Shown here: positions 1 to 8,674 of the stretch, in pieces
Layout: each line of letters opens with the position of its first letter
How positions within the stretch are numbered: position 1 is the stretch's first letter
NCBI GenBank assembly: GCA_946480565.1
Contig: CAMLKR010000015.1
Coordinates: 1-27,807 of the forward strand
Length of the DNA: 27,807 nt
Direction of reading: 5' to 3'
Source of the DNA: an uncultured Arenimonas sp.
GTDB taxonomy: Bacteria; Pseudomonadota; Gammaproteobacteria; Xanthomonadales; Xanthomonadaceae
The notes under the pieces: model-generated
What the model was told of the DNA's origin: nothing
What the model saw: only the letters and a program-made list of their open reading frames with translations
Databases searched by the model: none
Program-made: the position numbers and the translations under genes

Positions 1-1670
1 ACTCCAATCCGATCGAGCGCGAGCGCGGCATCACCATCAAGGCGCAGTCGGTGTCGCTGCCGTACACGGCCAAGGACGGCAAGACCTACCAGCTCAACTT
101 CATCGACACGCCCGGCCACGTCGACTTCAGCTACGAGGTCAGCCGCTCGCTGGCCGCCTGCGAGGGCGCGCTGCTGGTGGTGGATGCCGCCCAGGGCGTC
201 GAGGCGCAGTCGGTGGCGAACTGCTACACGGCGGTCGAGCAGGGCCTGGAAGTGGTGCCCATCCTCAACAAGATCGACCTGCCCACCGCCGACGTCGAGA
301 AGGTCAAGAAGGAGATCGAGGCCGTCATCGGCATCGACGCCGAGGACGCCGTGGCGATCAGCGCCAAGACCGGCCTGAACGTCGGCGACGTGCTCGAGGC
401 CATCGTGCAGCGCATCCCGCCGCCGAAGGATCGCGGCAGCGACAAGCTGCAGGCCCTGATCATCGATTCCTGGTTCGACAACTACCTGGGCGTGGTCTCG
501 CTGGTGCGCGTGATGCAGGGCGAGATCGGCCCGAAGAGCAAGATCCTGGTGATGTCCACCGGCCGCACCCACGAGGTGGACAAGGTGGGCGTGTTCACCC
601 CCAAGCGCAAGGAGCTGAAGAAGCTCGGCGCGGGCGAGGTGGGCTGGATCACCGCCTCGATCAAGGACGTGCACGGCGCGCCGGTCGGCGACACGCTGAC
701 CCTGGCCGGCGACCCGGCGCCGAAGCCGCTGCCCGGCTTCCAGGAAATGCAGCCGCGCGTGTTCGCCGGCCTGTTCCCGGTGGACGCCGAGGACTATCCG
801 GCGCTGCGCGAGGCGCTGGAGAAGCTCAAGCTCAACGACGCCGCCCTGCGCTTCGAGCCGGAAAGCTCCGAGGCCATGGGTTTCGGCTTCCGCTGCGGCT
901 TCCTGGGCATGCTGCACATGGAGATCGTGCAGGAGCGCCTGGAGCGCGAGTACGACCTCAACCTCATCACCACCGCGCCCACCGTGGTGTACGAGGTGCT
1001 GATGAGCGACGGCAGCACGATGCCGCTGGACAACCCGGCCAAGCTGCCGCCAGTGACCAAGATCTCCGAGATCCGCGAGCCGATCATCCGCGCCAACATC
1101 CTCACGCCGCCCGACTACGTCGGCAACGTGATCAAGCTGTGCGAGGAAAAACGCGGCCGCCAGGTCTCGATCACGTACATGGCCTCGCAGGTGCAGATCA
1201 GCTACGAGCTGCCGATGGCCGAGGTGGTGCTGGACTTCTTCGACAAGCTCAAGTCGGTGTCGCGCGGCTATGCCTCGCTCGACTACCACTTCGAGCGTTT
1301 CGAGGCCGGCCCCTTCGTGCTGATCGACACCCTGATCAACGGCGACAAGGTCGACGCGCTTTCGTCGATCGTGCACCGAAGCCACGCCGACCGCCGCGGC
1401 CGCGACATCTGCGAGAAGATGCGGGAGCTCATCCCGCGCCAGATGTTCGATGTCGCGATCCAGGCGGCGATCGGTTCGCAGATCATCTCGCGCTCCACCG
1501 TCAAGGCGATGCGCAAGAACGTGCTGGCCAAGTGCTACGGCGGCGACGCGACGCGAAAGAAGAAGCTGCTGGAGAAGCAGAAGGAAGGCAAGAAGCGCAT
1601 GAAGCAGGTGGGCCGGGTGGAGATCCCGCAGGAGGCCTTCCTCGCCGTGCTCCAGGTGGACAACAAGTGA
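1..1670 (+). CDS. lepA: Elongation factor 4 (LepA), 5' end cut off by the window
   Basis: Translational GTPase that back-translocates or remobilises stalled ribosomes; it acts in the cytosol and at the membrane. The reading frame is open from base 3, giving 555 codons. Compared with E. coli LepA (599 residues) about 42 N-terminal residues, including the P-loop, lie outside the window. The first visible residues match the switch I region ([13 protein letters not shown]). Then come G3 [13 protein letters not shown]4 NKIDLP, the EF-G-like domains ([16 protein letters not shown]) and the LepA-specific C-terminal end ([28 protein letters not shown]). The apparent GTG start at base 51 is internal. 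The gene heads the lepA-lepB operon, with 28 bases to lepB, as in most gammaproteobacteria. The identification is firm. Confidence 0.97.
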   Translation, partial: SNPIERERGITIKAQSVSLPYTAKDGKTYQLNFIDTPGHVDFSYEVSRSLAACEGALLVVDAAQGVEAQSVANCYTAVEQGLEVVPILNKIDLPTADVEKVKKEIEAVIGIDAEDAVAISAKTGLNVGDVLEAIVQRIPPPKDRGSDKLQALIIDSWFDNYLGVVSLVRVMQGEIGPKSKILVMSTGRTHEVDKVGVFTPKRKELKKLGAGEVGWITASIKDVHGAPVGDTLTLAGDPAPKPLPGFQEMQPRVFAGLFPVDAEDYPALREALEKLKLNDAALRFEPESSEAMGFGFRCGFLGMLHMEIVQERLEREYDLNLITTAPTVVYEVLMSDGSTMPLDNPAKLPPVTKISEIREPIIRANILTPPDYVGNVIKLCEEKRGRQVSITYMASQVQISYELPMAEVVLDFFDKLKSVSRGYASLDYHFERFEAGPFVLIDTLINGDKVDALSSIVHRSHADRRGRDICEKMRELIPRQMFDVAIQAAIGSQIISRSTVKAMRKNVLAKCYGGDATRKKKLLEKQKEGKKRMKQVGRVEIPQEAFLAVLQVDNK

Positions 1671-1698
1671 GCGGCCCCCGCCGCGAGGATACCGACGC

Positions 1699-2517
1699 GT
1701 GAAAATCGATCTTGCCCTGATCCTTACCGCGCTGGCGGCGCTCACCGGCTTCATCTGGTTGGCCGACCGCCTGCTGTTCGCGCGCAAGCGCCGGCTGATG
1801 CAGGCCGAGGGCGAGGAACTGGCCGAACCGGTGCTGGTGGACTACGCCCGGTCGCTGTTCCCGATCATCTTCCTGGTGCTGGTGCTGCGCAGCTTCCTGG
1901 CCGAGCCGTTCCGCATCCCGTCCAGCTCGATGATGCCGACCCTGCTGGTGGGCGACTTCATCCTGGTCAACAAGTTCGCCTACGGCCTGCGGCTGCCGGT
2001 GCTCAACACCAAGGTCGTGCCGCTGGGCCAGCCCGAGCGCGGCGACGTGGTGGTGTTCCGGTATCCGGGCACCGGACCGTCCGACCCGCAGACCGGGGCC
2101 GACTACATCAAGCGGGTGGTTGGCCTGCCGGGCGACCGCATCGCGTTCCGGGATCAGGTGCTGTACGTGAACGACCAGGCCGTGGCCAAGCGGCCGGTGG
2201 GCGTCTACGTCGGCAGCGGCCTGGGCCGGGAAATGACCGGCGCCACCCTGCTGGACGTCGAGCTGCCCGGACGCACGCACCGCGGCCTCGAGGCCGATCC
2301 GTACGGCGACCCCCGGGCGGAAGGCCAGTGGGTGGTGCCGGAAGGCGAGTACTTCGTCATGGGCGACAATCGGGACCGCAGCCTCGACAGCCGTTTCTGG
2401 GGAACTGTTCCGGAGCAGAACCTGGTCGGCAAGGCTTTCCTGGTCTGGCTCAACTGCGAAGGCTGGTTCTGCAGCGGGGCGTTTGACTACACCCGGATTG
2501 GCGATACCATCCGTTGA
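1699..2517 (+). CDS. lepB: Signal peptidase I (LepB)
   Basis: Inner-membrane serine protease that removes signal peptides from Sec and Tat substrates. The product is 272 residues, shorter than E. coli LepB (324). Two hydrophobic segments lie at about 5-22 and 52-65, the second followed by box B, IPSSSMMPTL, with the nucleophile Ser77. The general-base lysine is Lys138 in YIKRVVGLPGD (box D), and box E is GDNRDRSLDSRFWG near residue 223. The catalytic Ser/Lys dyad is therefore intact. The start is a GTG preceded by a GAGGAT ribosome site. It sits directly behind lepA, the conserved arrangement, and overlaps no real neighbour. The identification is firm; only the exact N-terminus is less certain. 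Confidence 0.95.
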   Translation: MKIDLALILTALAALTGFIWLADRLLFARKRRLMQAEGEELAEPVLVDYARSLFPIIFLVLVLRSFLAEPFRIPSSSMMPTLLVGDFILVNKFAYGLRLPVLNTKVVPLGQPERGDVVVFRYPGTGPSDPQTGADYIKRVVGLPGDRIAFRDQVLYVNDQAVAKRPVGVYVGSGLGREMTGATLLDVELPGRTHRGLEADPYGDPRAEGQWVVPEGEYFVMGDNRDRSLDSRFWGTVPEQNLVGKAFLVWLNCEGWFCSGAFDYTRIGDTIR

Positions 2518-2540
2518 ACGTTCACCCAAGGGGAAGGGAC

Positions 2541-2921
2541 ATGGCACGCAGGCAGAAAGGCATCACGCTGATGGGTTTCCTGATGGTCCTGGTCGTCGCC
2601 GGTGCGGCCGCCCTGATCGTGATGAAGCTCTTCCCGATGTACACCGAGTTCTACAACGTCAAAGGCGCGATGGAGGAGTACGCCGCGTCGCCCGGATCGG
2701 GCAACAAGGCCTTGCCCCAGATCCAGTCCGACATGGAGCGCCGCTTCGACATCGCCTACGTCAGCACGCTCACCGGCAAGGACGTCAAGGTGGCTCGCGA
2801 GGGCCGCAACATGGTGATGTCGGTGAACTACGAGGTGCGCAAGGAGATGATCGGCAACATCGACGTCGTCGGCCGTTTCTCGCACTCGGTGCAGCTGCAG
2901 GGCACCGGCGGCGGTGGCTGA
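2541..2921 (+). CDS. DUF4845 family membrane protein
   Basis: Small protein (126 residues) of unknown function, commonly found between lepB and rnc in gammaproteobacteria. It has a short basic start ([18 protein letters not shown]), one membrane helix at about 8-28, and a soluble domain outside the cytoplasm. The N-terminus resembles a type IV prepilin leader (Gly followed by I-T-L) but lacks the Glu at position 5 that pilins need, so it is probably just an anchor. I chose the ATG at 2541 over an in-frame start at 2514 because a strong purine-rich ribosome site (AAGGGGAAGGGAC) precedes it. Its stop overlaps the rnc start by 8 bases, so the two are probably translationally coupled. Family assignment rests on context and sequence style. 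Confidence 0.85.
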   Translation: MARRQKGITLMGFLMVLVVAGAAALIVMKLFPMYTEFYNVKGAMEEYAASPGSGNKALPQIQSDMERRFDIAYVSTLTGKDVKVAREGRNMVMSVNYEVRKEMIGNIDVVGRFSHSVQLQGTGGGG

Positions 2922-3570
2922 TCGGATCGGATACCGTTTCCGATCCCCCGAGCTGCTGCAGCAGGCCCTCAGGCACCGCAGCGCCGGGGTGCCGCACAAC
3001 GAACGCCTTGAATTCCTCGGCGACGCCCTGGTCAACCTGGTCGTCGCCGAGGCGCTTCACGCGCGCTGGCCCAAGGCCGACGAAGGCACGCTCACCCGCG
3101 CCCGCGCCAGCCTGGTCCGCGAATCCGCCCTGGCCGAGCTGGCGCGGCGGCTCGAGCTCGGCGACCGGCTGGAGCTGGGCCCCGGCGAACTCAAGAGCGG
3201 TGGACACCGCCGCGATTCGATCCTCGCCGACGCCTTCGAGGCCCTGGTCGGCGCCATCCACCTCGACGCCGGGTTCGAGGCCTGCCGCGCCGTGGTCCTG
3301 CCCTGGTTCGAGCCGCTGCTCGACGAGCTGCCGACCGGCAAGGCCGAAAAGGATCCCAAGACCCGGCTGCAGGAATGGCTGCAGGGCCGCCAGCTGCCGC
3401 GGCCGAGCTACCAGCTGGTCGAGACCCGGGGCGACGACCACGCCCGCGTGTTCCTGGTGCGCTGCGACACCAGCGAGCCACCCCTTACCGAGCAGGCCGA
3501 AGGCGCTTCGCTGCGCGCGGCCGAACAGCTGGCGGCCGAGCAGCTGCTGCTGAAACTGGAGAAGAAGTGA
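2914..3570 (+). CDS. rnc: Ribonuclease III
   Basis: Endonuclease that cuts double-stranded RNA, maturing rRNA precursors and some mRNAs. The 218-residue product is close to the 226 of E. coli. The signature [19 protein letters not shown] carries the metal ligands Glu33 and Asp37; the second pair, Asp106 and Glu109, is in [12 protein letters not shown] linker then leads to a double-stranded RNA-binding domain from about residue 147 ([12 protein letters not shown]) to the end. The start is a GTG lying inside the 3' end of the DUF4845 gene. The stop TGA overlaps the GTG of era (GTGA). The position upstream of era, as in E. coli, supports co-expression. In E. coli this operon is autoregulated by RNase III cutting its leader; that cannot be seen here because the leader is outside the window. 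Confidence 0.97.
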   Translation: MADRIGYRFRSPELLQQALRHRSAGVPHNERLEFLGDALVNLVVAEALHARWPKADEGTLTRARASLVRESALAELARRLELGDRLELGPGELKSGGHRRDSILADAFEALVGAIHLDAGFEACRAVVLPWFEPLLDELPTGKAEKDPKTRLQEWLQGRQLPRPSYQLVETRGDDHARVFLVRCDTSEPPLTEQAEGASLRAAEQLAAEQLLLKLEKK

Positions 3571-4478
3571 ACAATCCATCCGACACCGGCCAGCCTTTCC
3601 GCGCCGGCAACGTCGCCGTGCTGGGCCGCCCGAACGTGGGCAAGTCCACCCTGGTCAACGCCCTGGTCGGCGCCAAGGTCAGCATCGTGTCGCCGCGGCC
3701 ACAGACCACGCGCCACCGCCTGCTCGGCATCGCGACCTTTCCCGAGGGGCAGCTGCTGCTGGTCGACACGCCGGGCATCCACCGCGAACAGAAGCGGGCG
3801 ATGAACCGCATGATGAACCGCGCCGCGCGCGGTGCCGTCGAAGGCGTGGATGCCGCGGTGCTGGTGATCGAGGCCGGGCGCTGGACCGAGGAGGACGGCC
3901 TGGCCCATTCGGCGCTGCGCGCCGCCGGCGTGCCGGTGGTGCTGGTGGTGAACAAGATCGACAAGATCAAGGACAAGACCGCGCTGCTGCCCTTCATCGC
4001 CGAGATCACCCGCGAGCGCGAGTTCGCCTTCGTGCACCCGGTGTCGGCGATGAAGTCCAAGGGCCTCGAGGCGCTGGTGAAGAACCTGATCTTCCTGATG
4101 CCGGAATCCGAGCCGCACTATGCCGAAGACGAGATCACCGACCGCAGCGAGCGATTCCTGGCCGGGGAGCTGGTGCGCGAACAGCTGATGCTGCGCCTGG
4201 GCGAGGAGCTGCCGTACTCGACCACGGTCGAGATCGAGAAGTTCGAGGTCGACGGCGAGATGCTGCGCATCGCCGCCGTGGTCTGGGTCGAACGCGAGGG
4301 CCAGAAGCCGATCGTGATCGGCAAGGGCGGCGAACGCCTGAAGGCGATCAGCACCGGCGCGCGCATCGGCATGGAGAAGCTGTTCGACCGCAAGGTCTTC
4401 CTCGAGACCTGGTGCAAGGTCCGCGAAGGCTGGTCCGACGACGAGGCCGCGCTGCGCCGCTTCGGCTATTCGGACTGA
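3567..4478 (+). CDS. era: GTPase Era
   Basis: Essential GTPase that binds the 3' end of 16S rRNA and helps assemble the 30S subunit. The length of 303 residues matches E. coli (301). G1 is GRPNVGKST (20-28), G2 lies in PQTTRHR (45-51), G3 is DTPG (67-70) and G4 is NKID (129-132). The C-terminal KH domain has its RNA-binding loop GKGG at 252-255 ([12 protein letters not shown]). The start is the GTG that overlaps the rnc stop; an upstream in-frame ATG at 3375 lies deep inside rnc and would add residues unlike any Era. Only three bases separate it from recO. The assignment is secure. Confidence 0.97.
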   Translation: MNNPSDTGQPFRAGNVAVLGRPNVGKSTLVNALVGAKVSIVSPRPQTTRHRLLGIATFPEGQLLLVDTPGIHREQKRAMNRMMNRAARGAVEGVDAAVLVIEAGRWTEEDGLAHSALRAAGVPVVLVVNKIDKIKDKTALLPFIAEITREREFAFVHPVSAMKSKGLEALVKNLIFLMPESEPHYAEDEITDRSERFLAGELVREQLMLRLGEELPYSTTVEIEKFEVDGEMLRIAAVVWVEREGQKPIVIGKGGERLKAISTGARIGMEKLFDRKVFLETWCKVREGWSDDEAALRRFGYSD

Positions 4479-4481
4479 GCC

Positions 4482-5213
4482 ATGCGCGTCGAGGGTCAGC
4501 CGGCCTACGTGCTTCACGCGCGGCCCTGGCGCGAGACCAGCCTGATCGTCGAACTGCTCAGCCGCGACCACGGCCGCATCGCCGTGGTGGCGCGCGGCGT
4601 GCAGGGCGCCAGGCGCCACCCGCTGCGCGCGGCGCTGCAGCCCCTGCAGCACCTGCGCCTGGACTTCCTGCCGCGCGGCGAGCTCGGCCGGCTGCTGCAG
4701 GCCGAAGCCCAGGACGCCGCGCCCCTGCTGCAGGGCGAACGCCTGATGGCGGCCTTCTACCTCAACGAGCTGCTGCTGCGCCTGCTGCCGCGCCAGGATC
4801 CGGCGCCGGCGGTGTACGAACGTTATGGCGAGGTGCGCGCCGAACTGGCGGCGGCGCCATCGCTGGCCTGGACCCTGCGCCGCTTCGAACGCGACCTGCT
4901 GGAGGCGCTGGGCTATGGCCTGCCGCTGGACCAGGCCGAGGACGGTGGGCGCCTGGACCCCGCCGCGCGTTATCGCCTGGATCCGGAGCTCGGTCCGGTG
5001 CGCGACCGCGGCCACGATGCCGCCTCGACCAGCGGTGCCGCCCTGTTGGCCCTGGCGGCTGACCGGCAGCCGCCGCCCGAGCAGCTGCTCGAACTGCGCG
5101 GCGCGCTGCGCGGCGTGCTGTCGAGCCATCTCGGGCCTCAGCGGCTCAAGTCCTGGGGCCTGCTGTCCGAGCTGGCGCGGATCCGCCGCGACGACGGCGG
5201 TTCAACGGACTAG
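4482..5213 (+). CDS. recO: DNA repair protein RecO
   Basis: Recombination mediator that helps load RecA on SSB-coated single-stranded DNA in the RecFOR pathway. The product is 243 residues (E. coli 242). It starts with an OB-fold (about 1-80; YVLHARPWRETSLIVELLSR is typical) followed by a helical domain (AFYLNELLLRLLP, LAWTLRRFERDLLEALGYG). There is no cysteine in the chain, so the zinc site found in some RecO proteins is absent, as in E. coli. It is the last gene of the operon: pdxJ, which often follows, is missing. Its last 12 bases overlap the 3' end of a convergent response-regulator gene. Confidence 0.95.
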   Translation: MRVEGQPAYVLHARPWRETSLIVELLSRDHGRIAVVARGVQGARRHPLRAALQPLQHLRLDFLPRGELGRLLQAEAQDAAPLLQGERLMAAFYLNELLLRLLPRQDPAPAVYERYGEVRAELAAAPSLAWTLRRFERDLLEALGYGLPLDQAEDGGRLDPAARYRLDPELGPVRDRGHDAASTSGAALLALAADRQPPPEQLLELRGALRGVLSSHLGPQRLKSWGLLSELARIRRDDGGSTD

Positions 5214-5861
5214 CAGCTCACCCGCGCGGGCCTGCAGTCGGTCCAGCGCCGCGCCGTCTTCGGGCCGGGCCGAAAGCGCGCGCACCTCCGCCAGCAGCCG
5301 GCTGGCGCCGACGAAACCGCAGCTGGCCGTGAGCCGGTGCAGGTGTTCGCGCGCCAGCGCCGCGTCGCCGCGGCGGCAGGCGGCGTGCACCAGGCCGAGC
5401 TGCCCGGGCAGCTCGCGCAGGAACAGTTCCCGCAGCGCGCGCACGTTCGAGGGGTCGCCGCCGAGCGCGCGCCTCGCCGCCTCGTCGTCCCAGGCTGGTG
5501 TTCCTTCGGCCACCGCACGGCGCACAGCCGACAGCAGCGTGGCGACCGCCACCGGCTTGGCCAGGGCCTGCTGGAACCCGCAGGCCTCGAGCCGCCGCAG
5601 TTCGCGCGGGTCGTCTTCCGCCGTCAGGGCCAGGGCGGGCACCTGAAGCCCGCGCGCCCGCAGTTCCACCAGCAGGTCGGCCGCGCGTCCGTCCGGCAGG
5701 CGCGCGTCGAACAGCCAGGCCGCGTGGCCGCCGCCGGCCAGCCGACGTGCCCCGGCGAGGTCGCCGGCGTGGTCCACGTCGGCGGGCAGGGCGGCCAGCG
5801 CCTCGCGCAGGAAGGCGGCGCTGACGGCATCGTCCTCGAGCAGCAGCAGGCGCGGGTTCAT
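5202..5861 (-). CDS. Response regulator receiver domain fused to an Hpt phosphotransfer domain
   Basis: The 219-residue product has a CheY-like receiver at about 1-115: acidic pair Asp10/Asp11 (LLLLEDD), phosphoacceptor Asp52 (FDARLPDG), Thr80 and Lys102 (AKP). After a linker an Hpt domain covers about 140-219, with the probable phosphorylated His175 in HRLTASCGFVGA. No DNA-binding or output domain and no kinase is present here, so it looks like a phosphorelay shuttle whose partner kinase is encoded elsewhere. The start ATG at 5861 gives exactly the receiver N-terminus; another in-frame ATG four codons upstream is possible. It is divergent from the ydbH-like gene with only 48 bases between, and convergent with recO with a 12-base overlap. 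Domain calls are firm; the pathway is unknown. Confidence 0.87.
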   Translation of the reverse strand: MNPRLLLLEDDAVSAAFLREALAALPADVDHAGDLAGARRLAGGGHAAWLFDARLPDGRAADLLVELRARGLQVPALALTAEDDPRELRRLEACGFQQALAKPVAVATLLSAVRRAVAEGTPAWDDEAARRALGGDPSNVRALRELFLRELPGQLGLVHAACRRGDAALAREHLHRLTASCGFVGASRLLAEVRALSARPEDGAALDRLQARAGELLVR

Positions 5862-5909
5862 CGCGGCTCCCATCCAATACGCGTGGGCGAAATTCACTAT
5901 GCTGGCAGC

Positions 5910-7940
5910 ATGCGGCGACCAGACACGCTGGGCAAGATGCTCCTTTGGATCCTGCTGCTGTTGGCGGCGGGCCCGCTGCAGGCGTCGGTGCTGCGTGCCG
6001 ACGTCGACGCGGTGCGCAGTGGCATCGGCAGCCTGGAACAGGTGACATTGCGGCTGGCCTGGCCCGCCGGCGCCGCCGAAGGCCGCCTGGAGCTGCGCGC
6101 CGCACGGCTGGATTTCCCGCTGCTTTCCTATACCGCCCGCGACCTCGCCTGGAGCTGTCCGCTGCGCCGCGGAGGCGCCGGCGAATGGACCTGCGCCGGC
6201 CCGCTGCAGGCGCGCGGCGCGGGGGCGCCGGCTTCGCTGGCGCTGGCGATTTCTCCGGCGGAAACCAGCGCCGATCTCGGGCTCGGCAAACGGAGTATTT
6301 CCTACCGCAGCCTGGCGGCCGCCCCGGACCTTTCCCGCATCCGGCTCGAACGGATCCCGGTGGCCTGGCTGCAGGCCTTCCTGGCGTCGCTGTGGGCCGA
6401 CGGGCAGTGGACGCAGGGCCAGCTGTCCGGACAGCTCGACGTCACCGCGCCGGCCGACGGCCCGTTCCGGGTCACCACCGACCTGCGGCTTTCGGGCCTG
6501 GGGCTGGAGACGCCGGATGGCTGGCTGGCCGCCGCGGGCCTGGGCGGCCGCCTGCAGGTCGATTACGTCGAACAGGGCCGGGATGCACGGGTCAACGCCG
6601 ATTTCGAAGTCCGCGGCGGCGAGTTCCTTGCCCAGGGCCTTTACGCGCTGCTGCCGGAAAGTCCGGTCACCGTGCAGGTGCAGGCCGAACGCCGCGGTGA
6701 TGCGCCCTGGCGGCTGCCGCGTTTCGCCTGGACCGATGGCCAGGTGCTGCGCGCCGAGGGCAGTGCCCGGCTCGATGCCGCATCCTCGGTGCAGGACCTG
6801 GACCTGCGCCTGCGGTTGGGCGAGCTCGCGGTCGCGCGCGACCGCTACCTGAGCGGCTTCCTGGCCCCCGCCGGGTTCGGCGACCTGGTGCTCAGCGGTC
6901 GCGCCGACGCGACACTGCGTCTGCACGAAGGCGAACTGCAGGCGATGGCCCTGGGGCTGGAGGGCGTCACCGCCGTCGATCCACGCCAGCGCTTCATCCT
7001 GGCCGGCCTGCAGGGCGGTCTGCACTGGACCCACGCCGAACAGGCCGTGGCCAGCCAGCTGCGCTGGACCAGCGGCGCCCTCTACGGCATCGGCGTCGGT
7101 CCGGGGCGATTCGATTTCGACAGCGTCGGCGGCGAACTGCGCCTGCGCGAACCCGCGGCGCTGGCCATGCTCGAGGGCCAGGCGCGGCTGGACCGGTTCC
7201 GCTGGCAGGCGCCGCGGGGCGGAAAGGGCACGCGTTTCGAGATCGGCGCCACCCTGACCGACCTGGACCTGGGCAGCCTGTCGCAGCGCCTGGGCTGGCC
7301 GCCCTTCACCGGCAGCCTGGGCGGCCGCATTCCCTCGGCACGCTACGAAGGCGGCGTGCTGACCCTGGATGGGGGACTGGCGATGCAGGTCTTCGGCGGC
7401 AGCGTGGCGCTGTCGGAGCTGGTGATGGAGCGCCCCTTCGGCGTGGCGCCGACCCTGTCGGCGGACATCGTCATCGACGACATCGACATGGAGCCGATGA
7501 CCGCGGCCTTCGGCTTCGGCGCCATCACCGGCCGCCTCGATGGCCGCATCGCCGACCTGCGCATGGTCGACTGGTCCCCGGTCGCCTTCGACGCCCGGCT
7601 GATGACCGACCCGGCCTGGAAGGGCCGCAGGCGCATCAGCCAGCGCGCGGTCGAGGACATCTCCAAGGTCGGCGGCGCCGGCCTGGTGGCGGGGCTGCAG
7701 ACCCAGGTGCTGAAGCTGTTCGACGACTTCGGCTACGCCCGCATCGGCCTGGGCTGCCGGCTGCGCGACAACGTCTGCGAGATGGCAGGTGTCGGTTCAG
7801 CCGGCGATGGCTATACCATCGTCGAAGGTTCGGGCCTGCCGCGCATCCAGGTGGTCGGGTTCCGGCGCCGGGTCGACTGGCCCACCCTGGTGGACCGCCT
7901 CGAGGCGGCCACCGAGGGCCGGGCACCGGTGATCGAGTAA
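5910..7940 (+). CDS. YdbH-like AsmA-family envelope protein
   Basis: The 676-residue product has an N-terminal hydrophobic segment (LLWILLLLAAGPLQA, about 11-25) serving as signal peptide or inner-membrane anchor. A long run of alternating beta-strand sequence typical of AsmA/TamB-like lipid-transfer proteins follows. The C-terminal region (from about residue 570; RRISQRAVEDISKVGG, LFDDFGYARIGLGCRLRDN) is the part I associate with the YdbH family, often misleadingly labelled 'dicarboxylate transport'. In E. coli, YdbH (879 residues) bridges the periplasm with the lipoprotein YnbE for phospholipid transport to the outer membrane. The next gene, 20 bases on, is a YnbE/YdbL-type protein, which strongly supports the call. 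It is about 200 residues shorter than YdbH. No ribosome site precedes the ATG; a TATGCT box at 5898-5903 sits 6 bases upstream. Family assigned from memory of the pattern, not a search. Confidence 0.75.
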   Translation: MRRPDTLGKMLLWILLLLAAGPLQASVLRADVDAVRSGIGSLEQVTLRLAWPAGAAEGRLELRAARLDFPLLSYTARDLAWSCPLRRGGAGEWTCAGPLQARGAGAPASLALAISPAETSADLGLGKRSISYRSLAAAPDLSRIRLERIPVAWLQAFLASLWADGQWTQGQLSGQLDVTAPADGPFRVTTDLRLSGLGLETPDGWLAAAGLGGRLQVDYVEQGRDARVNADFEVRGGEFLAQGLYALLPESPVTVQVQAERRGDAPWRLPRFAWTDGQVLRAEGSARLDAASSVQDLDLRLRLGELAVARDRYLSGFLAPAGFGDLVLSGRADATLRLHEGELQAMALGLEGVTAVDPRQRFILAGLQGGLHWTHAEQAVASQLRWTSGALYGIGVGPGRFDFDSVGGELRLREPAALAMLEGQARLDRFRWQAPRGGKGTRFEIGATLTDLDLGSLSQRLGWPPFTGSLGGRIPSARYEGGVLTLDGGLAMQVFGGSVALSELVMERPFGVAPTLSADIVIDDIDMEPMTAAFGFGAITGRLDGRIADLRMVDWSPVAFDARLMTDPAWKGRRRISQRAVEDISKVGGAGLVAGLQTQVLKLFDDFGYARIGLGCRLRDNVCEMAGVGSAGDGYTIVEGSGLPRIQVVGFRRRVDWPTLVDRLEAATEGRAPVIE

Positions 7941-7960
7941 GTTCCTCCAAGGAGAGCGTC

Positions 7961-8575
7961 ATGGGCAAGCGGAAGCCGTACCTGTTCTCGTCCCTGCTGG
8001 TGGCCGGCGTGCTCGCGCTGGGCGCCTGCGTCACCATCAACGTCTATTTCCCCGCGGCCGAGGCCCAGGAGGCGGCCGAGGAGTTCGTCGAGAAGGTGCT
8101 GGGCGAGGAGGCCGAGGCGGCCAGGCCCGCCGACGGCAACCCGCAGGCCTGGCAGGCGCCGACGCGCGAGCCGGGCTTCGACCTCATGTCGCTGTTCATC
8201 AGCTCGGCCCAGGCCCAGACCGCCGACATCACCATCCGCACCCCGGCCATCCAGGCGATCCAGGACCGCATGGCCGCGCGTTTCCAGGCCAGCCTGCAGG
8301 CGCACTTCGACAGCGGCGCCCTGGGCTTCGGCAAGGACGGCCGCGTGGTGCTGCGCGATGCCACCAAGGTCGGCCTGAAGGACCGCGTGGCCGTGACCCA
8401 GCTGGTGGCCGAAGAGAACCGCGACCGCGACGCGGTCTACCGCGAGATCGCCGTGGCCAACAACCACCCGGAATGGGAAGCCCAGATCCGCGAGACCTTC
8501 GCCAAGCAGTGGGTGGCCAGTGCACGTGCGGGCTGGTGGTACCAGGCCGGCGACGGCAGCTGGAAGCAGAAGTAA
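7961..8575 (+). CDS. Lipoprotein joining YnbE-like and YdbL (DUF1318) regions
   Basis: The 204-residue product begins with a lipoprotein signal, lipobox LGAC with Cys23. A short YnbE-like stretch follows (CVTINVYFPAAEAQEAAEEF), then a low-complexity linker. The rest, from about residue 90, is a DUF1318/YdbL domain (TPAIQAIQDRMAARF through WWYQAGDGSWKQK; E. coli YdbL ends in a similar G-x-W motif). In E. coli, ynbE and ydbL are separate genes after ydbH: YnbE is an outer-membrane lipoprotein that pairs with YdbH, and YdbL is a periplasmic helper. Residues 74-86 (DLMSLFISSAQAQ) look like a degenerate second signal peptide, as expected if two secreted proteins were fused. A good ribosome site (AAGGAGA) lies 6 bases before the ATG. 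The gene ends the operon, ahead of a terminator. Confidence 0.85.
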   Translation: MGKRKPYLFSSLLVAGVLALGACVTINVYFPAAEAQEAAEEFVEKVLGEEAEAARPADGNPQAWQAPTREPGFDLMSLFISSAQAQTADITIRTPAIQAIQDRMAARFQASLQAHFDSGALGFGKDGRVVLRDATKVGLKDRVAVTQLVAEENRDRDAVYREIAVANNHPEWEAQIRETFAKQWVASARAGWWYQAGDGSWKQK

Positions 8576-8583
8576 TCCCCCGC

Positions 8584-8609
8584 CGCCTCCCCGGCAGGCA
8601 GGGGAGGCG
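8584..8609. repeat. Inverted repeat after the lipoprotein gene
   Basis: A perfect 9-bp stem (CGCCTCCCC / GGGGAGGCG) with an 8-base loop begins 8 bases after the stop codon. There is no T-run after it, so on its own it is not a classical terminator. It may protect the 3' end of the mRNA in front of the terminator that follows. Confidence 0.6.
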
Positions 8610-8624
8610 CGGAACGAAGGCAGG

Positions 8625-8664
8625 CGGGGCGCGGATTTGCGACAATCCGCGCCCCGTTTCTTTT
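8625..8664 (+). terminator. Intrinsic terminator of the ydbH-like operon
   Basis: A perfect 13-bp stem (CGGGGCGCGGATT at 8625-8637, AATCCGCGCCCCG at 8644-8656) with a 6-base loop is followed directly by TTTCTTTT. Stem strength, short loop and T-tract are those of a Rho-independent terminator. It ends the ydbH-like operon only 10 bases before the likely rlmD start, so any rlmD promoter must overlap the hairpin, or rlmD is read by readthrough. Confidence 0.8.
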
Positions 8665-8674
8665 GGTCCTTCCC

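Noticed and set aside
2541..2921. Type IV pilin-like protein in place of DUF4845
   Set aside because: The leader resembles a prepilin site, but the conserved Glu at position 5 is missing and the context is the lepB-rnc operon.
5910..7940. Dicarboxylate transporter function for the ydbH-like gene
   Set aside because: There is no multi-helix membrane part; the label stems from an old domain name, and the beta-rich AsmA-like sequence plus the YnbE/YdbL neighbour argue for lipid transfer.
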